DNA from: CAVPLU01 sp964601325
GTDB lineage: Archaea; Thermoproteota; Bathyarchaeia; 40CM-2-53-6
Assembly (NCBI GenBank): GCA_964601325.1
Contig: CAZRNA010000068.1
Coordinates: 1-8,744, forward strand
Direction: 5' to 3'
Length of the DNA: 8,744 bases
Shown here: in pieces, positions 1-5,470 of the stretch
Layout: every line of letters starts with the position of its first letter
Position numbering within the stretch: the stretch's first letter is position 1
Program-made: the position numbers and the translations under genes
The notes under the pieces: generated by a model
Databases searched by the model: none
The model's input: only the letters and a program-made list of their open reading frames with translations
Told to the model about the DNA's origin: nothing

Positions 1-310
1 GAATAGTTCTAATTGGGGAGGCATCTACGAACGCAAACTTCCGTTCCTGCTCAAGCTTAGCAATATCCCAACCAAACTTCGCCATCTCAGAGTAGTAGTG
101 CTGCTTGCTCTCGTCTAGGCTTACGAATGCTGCCTTCTCCCCATAGTTCTTGGCGCCATTTACGAGGAACTGGGTTGCGAGGATTGTCTTTCCTGCTCCG
201 GGGCCTCCTACAAGGAGAACAACTCGTCCTTGAGGTATTCCGCCGCCCAGTATCTCGTCCAAACCCGGTATTCCGGTTAGCGTCCGAGCAATCGTCGACA
301 AGCGCTTCAC
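1..310 (-). CDS. KaiC/RadA-like P-loop ATPase, N-terminal part (runs off left edge)
   Basis: The first 103 codons of a RecA-superfamily ATPase of the KaiC-like type that is abundant in archaea. The opening residues TGIPGLDEILGGGIP (about 12-26) are the usual KaiC signature. They are followed by a strand and the Walker A loop GGPGAGKT (35-42), then the helix TILATQFL and a strand ending in FVSLDE (about 63-68), as in single- and double-domain KaiC proteins. Walker B and the C-terminus lie outside the window. The start is GTG at 310: an in-frame TGA lies only six codons upstream and no other start fits between. No Shine-Dalgarno is visible, which agrees with a short-leader message from the TATA-like element at 336-347. 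These proteins act as ATP-driven signalling or regulatory ATPases; the partner here is unknown. The adjacent glycosyltransferase is transcribed divergently. Confidence 0.9.
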   Translation of the reverse strand, partial: MKRLSTIARTLTGIPGLDEILGGGIPQGRVVLLVGGPGAGKTILATQFLVNGAKNYGEKAAFVSLDESKQHYYSEMAKFGWDIAKLEQERKFAFVDASPIRTI

Positions 311-335
311 ACCGAATGTGGGTAGACTTCAGATG

Positions 336-347
336 CTTATCAAATAA
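336..347 (-). promoter_or_regulatory. TATA-like box for the KaiC-like gene
   Basis: The AT-rich string TTATTTGATAAG (minus strand) is centred about 31 nt upstream of the GTG start. That would place the transcript start only a few nucleotides before the start codon, as in many archaeal leaderless genes. This is inferred from spacing and composition only. Confidence 0.45.
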
Positions 348-362
348 CCCTTTTGCGTTCAT

Positions 363-520
363 TCTGGTCTAATGGCATTTCCCTCAGGCGAGTTCTGCGG
401 CGACCGGAATGGGATGTGAACTGATCCTTATGTGCCTCAACCAGCCAATGCTCCGGACAGTCAGGAGCGGTAGGTAAGTAGGGTTTGGAGTCTCTGAGAC
501 GTGAGACCCGTCGGGAGCCA
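363..520. other. Divergent intergenic region
   Basis: This gap lies between the KaiC-like gene and the broken glycosyltransferase. I see no RNA gene or coding signal in it. There is only a weak 5-bp inverted repeat (GCTCC/GGAGC, around 450-468) and no convincing TATA box for the plus-strand gene. Confidence 0.4.
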
Positions 521-1072
521 ATGTACGTCTACCTGATGTTACTGGGCTCGTTCGCGCTTACGTTGCTGGTATTCATTGTCCTGTACTTGGTTCTGTATCC
601 GTATCTTGCGATCGCGCCTCCCACTGTAGGTGGAGTGTCAGGCGGGCCCATGGGTCCGCCTCCGTCTCTGCCGGGCAAGCTTCTCTCTGACCTCGCATAC
701 ATGCTGGCATTCGCGTTCACATCGCGCCCTGCCTTGGCTCTGTTCTACACGGTCCTGCTGACCTCAACATTCCTCAACGAGTTCAGCTATTTTCCTCTCG
801 CTTTCTACCACCGCCGGACCCAGGGGGGACGAACGAGTCAGGGACTAACGAGATTTCCCTCGATCTGTGTGATCGTCCCGGCGCATAACGAGGAGAAGAC
901 GATCGAGACCACAATAACAACTCTACTTGAGCAAAGCTACCCCAAGAAGGAGATCATGAGTGCCGAAATCATCCATACTTTAAGCGCGTTTCGAAACCCG
1001 CTCAAGGCGGACCGCACGATGCTTCGCTCAAGGACTTTTCGAAAACTGGCCGTGAGCACCTCAAATCCTTGA
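521..1072 (+). pseudogene. Glycosyltransferase family 2, 3'-truncated by foreign DNA
   Basis: Residues 1-145 (to about base 955) are the N-terminus of a membrane-anchored GT-A glycosyltransferase. There is a hydrophobic segment at 5-30, a Gly/Pro linker, a second hydrophobic stretch at about 56-82, and then the start of the catalytic domain. VIVPAHNEEKTI (117-128) is the typical nucleotide-sugar-binding first strand and helix, ending LLEQSYPKKEI. The family would continue with a strand ending in an Asp-Asp-Gly-Ser type motif. Instead the frame runs into unrelated sequence and stops at 1072, so the DXD motif, the catalytic base and any later membrane segments are missing. I find no continuation elsewhere in the window. 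ATG at 521 is preferred over TTG at 485 because the membrane segment follows directly and a weak GGGAG lies just upstream. Likely original role: lipid- or protein-linked glycan synthesis at the cytoplasmic membrane. Almost certainly inactive now. Confidence 0.8.
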
Positions 1073-1104
1073 GAGAATGGCAAGACTTGTTCTCCCATGC
1101 TCAT
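937..1104 (-). pseudogene. 55-codon chimeric ORF after RHH copy 1, cut at the junction
   Basis: This frame opens with ATG overlapping the TGA of RHH copy 1 (ATGA), exactly where the transposase starts after RHH copy 2 (GTGA). The first codons are alike (MSM), but the rest (GEQVLPFSQGFEVLTASF and onward) does not resemble the transposase N-terminus. About the first 50 codons come from the inserted DNA and the last few are antisense glycosyltransferase sequence. It is probably the start of a different gene that followed the same RHH module and was lost at the junction. It may no longer encode anything useful. Confidence 0.35.
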
Positions 1105-1433
1105 TCCGTCCCCTCCAATTGTCTCACTCGTGCCTGTTCGAGCTCGCACTGCCTTTGCTTCTCGGCGAAGCACTCGAGCGCCAAGAGAATGATGCCTGCG
1201 TAGGTGCGAGACACTCCGTGTCTTCTCCATCTCTCCAGCCAATCCCACTTCTGGCTGGGTAACCGGACTCTGAGCTCTCGCGTCCGGCGGCTGCCGGTTC
1301 CTCGCCGAGCATCCTCAGATTCAATCGATTTCATGTCGAGGTCGGGTACAATCACGTCATAGGTCATGCATTGGGAACTCGGCCCCGAGGAGCTTGAGAA
1401 TGAGCGGCACACAGCTGTCGTACTGAGTCGCAT
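1101..1433 (-). CDS. Ribbon-helix-helix DNA-binding protein, copy 1 (full length)
   Basis: A 110-aa protein of RHH (CopG/Arc-like) type. Residues about 52-93 hold the fold: a basic strand (RELRVRLP), helix A (SQKWDWLERWRRHG), then helix B (VSRTYAGIILLALECFAEKQ). A charged, helix-prone tail follows. RHH proteins bind DNA as dimers, usually as autorepressors. ATG at 1433 gives the longest frame; its N-terminal extension (MRLSTTAVCRSFS, then TYDVIVPDLD) is also recognisable in copy 2, where most codon changes are silent, which argues that it was coding. Internal ATG at 1334 (77 aa) is the alternative. The Shine-Dalgarno present in copy 2 is degraded here. From ATG 1334 onward, 65 of the first 73 residues equal copy 2. 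Its former downstream gene is cut at the glycosyltransferase junction, so it is now a solitary regulator that could still act on copy 2's promoter. Confidence 0.75.
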   Translation of the reverse strand: MRLSTTAVCRSFSSSSGPSSQCMTYDVIVPDLDMKSIESEDARRGTGSRRTRELRVRLPSQKWDWLERWRRHGVSRTYAGIILLALECFAEKQRQCELEQARVRQLEGTE

Positions 1434-1452
1434 TCGTCCTGTTTTTGCGTCC

Positions 1453-1460
1453 TATTTATT
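1453..1460 (+). promoter_or_regulatory. TATA box, copy 1 of the divergent promoter
   Basis: TATTTATT is centred about 24 nt before TTG 1480, the same spacing as the matching box in copy 2. The position and AT-rich core are kept while neighbouring bases differ, which supports a functional promoter giving an essentially leaderless message. Confidence 0.55.
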
Positions 1461-1479
1461 GGCACGAACTGCACATCAA

Positions 1480-1554
1480 TTGTCCGCGATAAATGTCGCT
1501 GGGTTACCCTTGGCGCTTGGGATCACCGAACTAAAGCAGATTCTTCGGCGATGA
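1480..1554 (+). pseudogene. Truncated start of the 422-aa gene (copy 1)
   Basis: Twenty-four codons from TTG 1480, ending LALGITELKQIL and then RR and a stop, match the first residues of the complete protein starting at 3496. Similarity stops abruptly at base 1546 in the middle of the first helix of the winged-helix domain, and the frame closes eight bases later. This is a remnant of an earlier, related 422-aa-type gene whose body has been lost. From codon 11 onward the nucleotide sequences are almost identical; the first ten codons differ more. Confidence 0.75.
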
Positions 1555-1758
1555 GTTCAAAGTATGCTGCGCAGTTTTAGTGTGCAACTTGTTTCGATTA
1601 TGCTGCAAGCCGTTCAAATCTCTCGGCGATCTGGCTCGTGTTTCGCTTCTGCTTGGGGTGTCAAATCCTGGTGGAGGAGTTTCTCAGCCCATCCAGCAGC
1701 TCCTGTTGGATCATGGCTCAGGCTCCCAAATCTTACCCGAGAGAGGAATTGTTTGTCC
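1555..1758. other. Unassigned stretch between module copy 1 and the transposase
   Basis: About 200 bp with no match to either module copy or to the 422-aa gene. Short open frames exist on the plus strand in more than one phase, but none has a recognisable motif or a start with a ribosome site. The left end of the complete transposon should lie in or near here; I could not identify a terminal repeat. Confidence 0.35.
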
Positions 1759-3117
1759 TCACTGAATGGGAGAATTGGGATTGAACATTTGAAGGATCCT
1801 CATGAGGTCCTCCAACGTTCTATTCACTCGCCCTCTTTGTAGCGATGATTTTCCATCCCGCGTGGCTGGCATCAGTCTTGCGATCAATACGATTAGATTG
1901 ACCTGTCCCTGCTCGTTCGCTTGCAGACAATTCAGGCTGTCAAACACTGCACTGAGCACTCCGATTGCGCTTTCGGTTCGATTAGAGGAACGAAAGTGCA
2001 AACGTCTGCCTCGCTCTACCACGCTGAAGAAGGAAAGCAATCGGCTAACGTTCGTTTCATTGAGGCTATTCAAGATTTGTTTGATGCCGACCCGTGCACG
2101 GGGGCTTTCTTCCTCTAACCAATGGTTCCTGTCCTCTCGCACATATCCAAGGATTTCTCGCGCCTCGTCTTCACTGGTTGAATAGCGAAGCGCGAATTCA
2201 ATTGCTGCTATCATGCCACGAGACTTCGGGGTCCTATACTTCTCAGGCAGCTTCTTCACATCGATCTTGCGCATGAAATGGTCAACATCCAAAGTAAGGA
2301 TCACATCTGGCGGTAACTCAGCCCTGCAGGCCTTCCAGAGCTCCTCACGATCATCCAACACAACCTGAAGGATGTCCGCGCCGACATCCCGTACTGTTTT
2401 CAAGAATCTCCTGACAAAAACCTTGCAGTTTTCCTCCGTCTCTAGGCGCTCTTGAAAACTCGTGAAAAACATGCTCACAAGGTCACCCGTTACGAGATCG
2501 TGGGCCACCAGGCAGACTCGGAGACCGTCAATAGTTGCAATGAAGAAACCGTCGATTCCAAAGTACCCACTCAACTTCGGTCGAAAGAGTCTGGTGATCT
2601 CATCAGCCGATATGGGCGTAGCTAATGCAGAATACTTGCCGGTGACGCGTTTTACCGTTGACTCGCTGCACGACAAGTAGGTTCTGCGCGTCTTGCCGAC
2701 TGTAGTCGATGACACGATAGCGTGTTCCATTGACGGGACAGTCAGCACCATGTTCTGGGCCAGTTGAATTGCTTGGGCAATAAATCGGAACACTATCGGG
2801 AAACGATGAGTGCTCACGTGGCCGAAGTAGTGCGCTATGATGATGGCTACCTCGACTCGCTGCTTCGGCTTGATGGGGTCTGTGTATGACTCTCTGCAGG
2901 TCGGGCAGTAGTATCGCTCAACGATTCCCCAAGTCGTATGATATGGCTCGTATGGCTCGACCCCCAAGTGACCTAGAGGACAAGTGCGTGATGGATCATA
3001 TAGCATTCTTCTCATCTCAACAGTCGAGAAAGCCTCCAGTGGCGGCCCTGCGGCCCAGACGCGTCGCCCGTTCGTCATCCCTTCGCGCGTCAGAGAACCG
3101 CGCTCAGACATGCTCAC
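1759..3117 (-). CDS. DDE-type (RNase H-fold) transposase with N-terminal zinc ribbon
   Basis: A 452-aa transposase. An N-terminal zinc-binding region has C46, H50 and the knuckle CPTC (71-74). A helical, probably DNA-binding region follows at about 85-165. The RNase H-like core starts with YFGIDGFFIATIDG (185-198, first catalytic Asp about 189), then VVLDDREEL (252-260, second Asp 255/256), DVDHFMRKID (277-286, resembling the conserved His segment of IS256/Mutator-like enzymes) and finally SSNRTESAIG (377-386, with E382 as the likely catalytic Glu). The order fits cut-and-paste transposases of the IS256/MULE/ISL3 type; I cannot assign the IS family. Start: GTG at 3117 overlaps the RHH stop as GTGA, and copy 1 keeps the equivalent overlap as ATGA, so coupled translation is likely; ATG 3111 is the alternative. 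The frame is intact, so the enzyme may be active. Confidence 0.85.
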   Translation of the reverse strand: MSMSERGSLTREGMTNGRRVWAAGPPLEAFSTVEMRRMLYDPSRTCPLGHLGVEPYEPYHTTWGIVERYYCPTCRESYTDPIKPKQRVEVAIIIAHYFGHVSTHRFPIVFRFIAQAIQLAQNMVLTVPSMEHAIVSSTTVGKTRRTYLSCSESTVKRVTGKYSALATPISADEITRLFRPKLSGYFGIDGFFIATIDGLRVCLVAHDLVTGDLVSMFFTSFQERLETEENCKVFVRRFLKTVRDVGADILQVVLDDREELWKACRAELPPDVILTLDVDHFMRKIDVKKLPEKYRTPKSRGMIAAIEFALRYSTSEDEAREILGYVREDRNHWLEEESPRARVGIKQILNSLNETNVSRLLSFFSVVERGRRLHFRSSNRTESAIGVLSAVFDSLNCLQANEQGQVNLIVLIARLMPATRDGKSSLQRGRVNRTLEDLMRILQMFNPNSPIQ

Positions 3118-3350
3118 TCAGCCTCCTGGAGTAGCTGTCTGGTTCGTGCTTCTTCGAGCTGGCACTGTCTTTGCTTCTCAGCGAAGCACTCCAGCGCGAG
3201 GACAATGATGCCCGCATAGGTACGAGCCACTCCGTGTCTTCTCCACCTCTCCAGCCAATCCCACTTCTGGCTGGGTAACCGGACTCTGAGCTCTCGCGTC
3301 CGGCCGCTGTCGGTTCCTCGCCGACCATCCTCAGACTCGATCGATTTCAT
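3114..3350 (-). CDS. Ribbon-helix-helix DNA-binding protein, copy 2 (N-terminus interrupted)
   Basis: From ATG 3350 this encodes 78 aa. The RHH fold lies at about 19-60: strand RELRVRLP, helix A SQKWDWLERWRRHG, helix B VARTYAGIIVLALECFAEKQ, then a charged helical tail. It overlaps the transposase start by GTGA, so the pair is an operon, and RHH is the likely repressor of the unit. The ancestral start appears to be ATG 3449, with a good GGAGG just upstream, giving the same N-terminal extension as copy 1; here an in-frame TGA at 3407-3405 stops that frame after 14 codons. The intact DNA-binding part could be made by re-initiation at ATG 3350, although no ribosome site precedes it. Between the stop and ATG 3350 the codons still resemble copy 1, so the stop is probably recent. 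Confidence 0.75.
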   Translation of the reverse strand: MKSIESEDGRRGTDSGRTRELRVRLPSQKWDWLERWRRHGVARTYAGIIVLALECFAEKQRQCQLEEARTRQLLQEAE

Positions 3351-3399
3351 GTCGAGATCGGCTACAAGAACGTCGTATGTCCCGCATTGGGAACTCCGC

Positions 3400-3424
3400 G
3401 CCGCTCATCTTGAGAATGAGCGGC
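3400..3424. repeat. Perfect 9-bp inverted repeat (hairpin) with 7-nt loop
   Basis: GCCGCTCAT and ATGAGCGGC flank CTTGAGA. In copy 1 the right arm and loop are identical but the left arm does not pair. The left arm carries the in-frame TGA that interrupts RHH copy 2. It may work as an operator or RNA hairpin, or may simply be the product of a hairpin-templated mutation. Confidence 0.85.
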
Positions 3425-3449
3425 ACACAGCCGTCGTACTGAGTCGCAT
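3405..3449 (-). pseudogene. 14-codon leader frame of RHH copy 2 ending in premature TGA
   Basis: ATG 3449 is preceded by AAAAGGAGGACAA, the best Shine-Dalgarno near this gene, and encodes MRLSTTAVCRSFSR before TGA. The first 13 residues are identical to the N-terminus of RHH copy 1 with only one silent base difference. It is either the severed N-terminus of the RHH gene or, less likely, a translated leader that sets re-initiation at ATG 3350. Confidence 0.55.
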
Positions 3450-3468
3450 TTGTCCTCCTTTTGCGTCT

Positions 3469-3476
3469 CATTTATG
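3469..3476 (+). promoter_or_regulatory. TATA box of the 422-aa gene
   Basis: CATTTATG is centred about 24 nt before TTG 3496, matching the element at 1453-1460 in copy 1. The spacing predicts transcription starting at or within a base or two of the start codon. It sits in the 46-bp gap between TTG 3496 and the ancestral RHH start at 3449, so an RHH dimer bound here would affect both directions. Confidence 0.6.
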
Positions 3477-3495
3477 GGCGTGAACTGTACATCAA

Positions 3496-4764
3496 TTGTC
3501 CGCGACATATGCTGCTGGGTTATCCTTGGCGCTTGGGATCACCGAACTGAAGCAGATTCTTCAGAACGCAGGTCCTAAGACCATGAGTGAGTTGGTCAAA
3601 CTTCACAAGATAAACAAAGACGTCATCTGGCGGGCTGCAAAGATCGGTGAGATCCTTGATGACGCCGTGGTCCGTGAGGGAAATCGATACGTCACATTAT
3701 ACTATCTTGAGGAACGTCAACTTGACCTCAGGGTGGACAAAGAGGTCTACATTCCCCGCTCAAACATCGTTGAGAACGAGAAGAAAGCCCTCGGAGAATA
3801 CCTTGAGCTTCGTCGCCGAGAATCGTTCATCTATGTCGGTGATGCAGAACGGGAAACGTGTCTAACTCTTACAGATAACTCGACGATCTGTACGAGAAGA
3901 CGGGACTTCCTCCTTAGGCTTGCCAAGGAAAGAGGCATGGAGGTGCGTAACGGGCTCGATGAGAATGCTCCTTTACGAGGCAGTAAGCGATGGTGGACCC
4001 ATCACCTCAACGAGATTGTGAGAAGCATCGAAGATGTTCTGACGGCTCTGCTGCCGGCCCAGCCACCGCGAGATGACGACATCTTCCGGTTCTGGACCAA
4101 GGATGCCCCTCAGCTTCGTTTTGGATGCCGTCTGGGATCGATCAGTTTCCCGCCATATCGTGTGAGCATATTCGACGATAAACTGAAGCAGCTCCTGACA
4201 ATGCCTGCTCTGCAACACGTGCAAATAGATATGCGAGCCGAGTTTGAGCAAATGATGAAGGCTGCAGCAGAACACTGCCGTGAAGCATTGAGGATCACAG
4301 CCGAGATCTGGAGAGCCATCGAGACGACCATCCAGAACATGTTGAGCGAGACGATCAATGACGTTTGGATCTCATCTGAGTCTGTCTACCTAAGCTATCA
4401 TGCAATGTGTCTGAGAACGAAAGGACTCCCCACCGCTGATCTAGAGGTGATCAATCCGGACAAGCCCAGAATTGTCTACCGCTACGAGAACGCAGGCATT
4501 CTTCACGATGTGTATTTGGCGTCCGCAAGCGTAGAGAGACTCGAAGTTCTTGAGAAAGTGACAGCTCAGCTCAACAAGCTCATAAACAGTAGCGAGATGC
4601 ATCAGCGTCTCAAGGACAGTCTTCAAGAAGCGAGGTTATCAGAAGAAGTGCTAGAAAAGCTACTTGCTGAAATCGGTGGTCTTCTGGAAACATGGAGAAC
4701 CAAAGGGCTGACCGGCGAGTGCGAGATCTGTCGCGACGTCATGCCTAAGCCGTCCAGCTGGTGA
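3496..4764 (+). CDS. Unrecognised 422-aa protein with N-terminal winged helix
   Basis: I do not recognise this family. Residues about 15-70 read as a winged helix: helix 1 ITELKQILQNAG, helix 2 TMSELVKLHK, recognition helix NKDVIWRAAKIGEIL, then a wing (DDAVVREGNRYVTLYYL). A mixed alpha/beta middle follows, then long amphipathic helices at about 245-290 and 347-402 suggesting oligomer or coiled-coil contacts. The end has one Cys pair (GECEIC, C409 and C412), half of a zinc site that could be completed in a dimer. There is no signal peptide, membrane segment or catalytic motif I can name. TTG 3496 fits leaderless translation from the TATA box; TTG 3526 is possible, since copy similarity is strongest from there. 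It is divergent from RHH-transposase, and its 5' end was duplicated with them, so it is probably the unit's passenger or partner: a regulator, target-choice factor or host-interaction protein. Confidence 0.7.
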   Translation: MSATYAAGLSLALGITELKQILQNAGPKTMSELVKLHKINKDVIWRAAKIGEILDDAVVREGNRYVTLYYLEERQLDLRVDKEVYIPRSNIVENEKKALGEYLELRRRESFIYVGDAERETCLTLTDNSTICTRRRDFLLRLAKERGMEVRNGLDENAPLRGSKRWWTHHLNEIVRSIEDVLTALLPAQPPRDDDIFRFWTKDAPQLRFGCRLGSISFPPYRVSIFDDKLKQLLTMPALQHVQIDMRAEFEQMMKAAAEHCREALRITAEIWRAIETTIQNMLSETINDVWISSESVYLSYHAMCLRTKGLPTADLEVINPDKPRIVYRYENAGILHDVYLASASVERLEVLEKVTAQLNKLINSSEMHQRLKDSLQEARLSEEVLEKLLAEIGGLLETWRTKGLTGECEICRDVMPKPSSW

Positions 4765-4865
4765 GACTGGCTAGCGTCTTGATCCCTACGGGCTCAAGTC
4801 TCAGTCGACACTTGAATTGTCACCTAGCCGAGCCCGCCATTCCTTTCCCTAATATTTCCATATCT
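4765..4865. terminator. Convergent gap with pyrimidine-rich tract
   Basis: This 101-bp gap separates two converging genes. Around 4836-4860 the plus strand is rich in T and C with short T runs, as often seen at archaeal transcript ends. There is no hairpin. The right boundary of the mobile DNA may also fall here, but no terminal repeat is visible. Confidence 0.25.
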
Positions 4866-5411
4866 CTACCGCAGGAATTCTATCAGCTTGGGGATTCCAA
4901 ATATGGCTACGACTTCGGTTCCTATGAGAGCTATCATCAAAGCAGGTCCTAGGGCGCCATAGAGTAGAAGGTCCAGCAACGCAAATACTGCGACAGCAAA
5001 TCCGATGAACCCCCTCTTGTAGATCCTTGACCCTGCGATCATCTTCGCCCTTTCAGATTCCACTCCTTCAAGTCGTTCAAGCCTTTTTTCCACCTCAGCC
5101 ATCTTGACCCTGTGCTTTTGCTCGATCTCGACGGCAACTCTGCTGAGAATCGGACCAACGACCTCCGAAAGTTTCGAAATCTCTTTCCCCTGCGCTCTGG
5201 CTTCCCGCAAGTTCTTGAGATGCTCTCTCACGAAATGATCGCCCACTATTCTTCGAAGATCATCTATGCTGAAATCCGAGTCGTCGATCCATTGGCCCAT
5301 CAGGTCTGCTTTGGTGCTGTGCATGTCTCGCCTGACGGCTTTTTCGACGGCCTGATCGAGGGCTCCCGTTACAGGGACATGCCAGAACACGATTTTTCCA
5401 CCCTTGGGCAT
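4866..5411 (-). CDS. Membrane-anchored ribbon-helix-helix protein
   Basis: A 181-aa protein, not assigned to a known family. The N-terminus reads as an RHH domain: strand KIVFWHVP (6-13), helix A VTGALDQAVEKAVRRDM (14-30), helix B STKADLMGQWIDD (32-44). A charged, helix-rich middle with coiled-coil character follows (about 55-125, e.g. MAEVEKRLERLEGVESE). The C-terminus has two hydrophobic segments (about 134-152 and 154-176) with a short turn between, so both ends probably face the cytoplasm. That would tether a dimeric DNA-binding domain to the membrane. The frame is open further upstream, to 5672, but that would overlap the divergent gene. ATG 5411 or GTG 5420 fit the TATA-like element at 5448-5455. 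The winged-helix gene starting at 5485 is divergent, so mutual control is likely. The RHH assignment rests on pattern only. Confidence 0.7.
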   Translation of the reverse strand: MPKGGKIVFWHVPVTGALDQAVEKAVRRDMHSTKADLMGQWIDDSDFSIDDLRRIVGDHFVREHLKNLREARAQGKEISKLSEVVGPILSRVAVEIEQKHRVKMAEVEKRLERLEGVESERAKMIAGSRIYKRGFIGFAVAVFALLDLLLYGALGPALMIALIGTEVVAIFGIPKLIEFLR

Positions 5412-5447
5412 GAGGATCACTTTCAGGCCAACCCTTGGACAATGCTG

Positions 5448-5455
5448 AAATATAG
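5448..5455. promoter_or_regulatory. Shared TATA-like element between divergent genes
   Basis: AAATATAG is the only strongly AT-rich core in the 73-bp intergenic gap. It lies about 31-40 nt upstream of the minus-strand starts (GTG 5420, ATG 5411) and about 33 nt upstream of TTG 5485. One element, or two overlapping ones, could serve both directions, making the genes compete for or share the transcription machinery. Confidence 0.45.
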
Positions 5456-5470
5456 CCCCTACGCATAATT

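Larger units (their letters stand above)
1096..1546. repeat. Direct repeat, copy 1 (RHH gene and divergent promoter module)
   Basis: This 451-bp segment matches 3109-3562 (454 bp) along its whole length and in the same orientation; the lengths differ by one codon at the end of the RHH gene. The match opens at CATGCTCA (start codons of the gene downstream of RHH) and closes after CAGATTCTTC inside the divergent plus-strand gene. Flanking sequences on both sides are unrelated between copies. Confidence 0.95.
3109..3562. repeat. Direct repeat, copy 2 (RHH gene and divergent promoter module)
   Basis: The 454-bp partner of 1096-1546. It contains the transposase start codon, the RHH gene, the divergent promoter and about 22 codons of the 422-aa gene. 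Here both flanking genes continue intact, so this copy is the complete version of the arrangement. Confidence 0.95.
956..4764. mobile_element. Mobile DNA block: truncated module plus complete DDE-transposase unit
   Basis: The block starts where the glycosyltransferase reading frame is broken and ends, at the latest, near the stop of the 422-aa gene. It contains one complete unit (DDE transposase and RHH gene on the minus strand, divergent 422-aa gene on the plus strand) and, to its left in the same orientation, a partial diverged copy of the central module. I could not find convincing terminal inverted repeats or a target-site duplication by eye, so both outer edges are approximate and deletions may have followed insertion. 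Whether the 422-aa gene is a true part of the transposable unit is inferred from the fact that its promoter and first codons were duplicated together with the RHH gene. Confidence 0.6.

Noticed and set aside
308..362. Possible frameshift extending the KaiC-like protein upstream to ATG 362
   Set aside because: The upstream frame gives a peptide with no KaiC similarity. GTG 310 already yields the standard KaiC N-terminus, and the TATA-like box fits that start, so no frameshift is needed.
1670..1765. A stretch reading LLLDHGSGSQ, reminiscent of the Asp-Asp-Gly-Ser motif missing from the broken glycosyltransferase
   Set aside because: The surrounding residues do not fit a GT-A domain and the match is too short; it is probably coincidence.
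1564..1842. Plus-strand ORFs overlapping the end of the transposase gene
   Set aside because: They lie antisense to the well-supported transposase or in the unassigned gap, have no ribosome site and show no recognisable motif.
956..4865. Terminal inverted repeats and a target-site duplication for the mobile block
   Set aside because: I compared the sequences near 955, 1555-1758 and 4765-4865 by eye and found only short, chance-level matches. A systematic inverted-repeat search would be needed.
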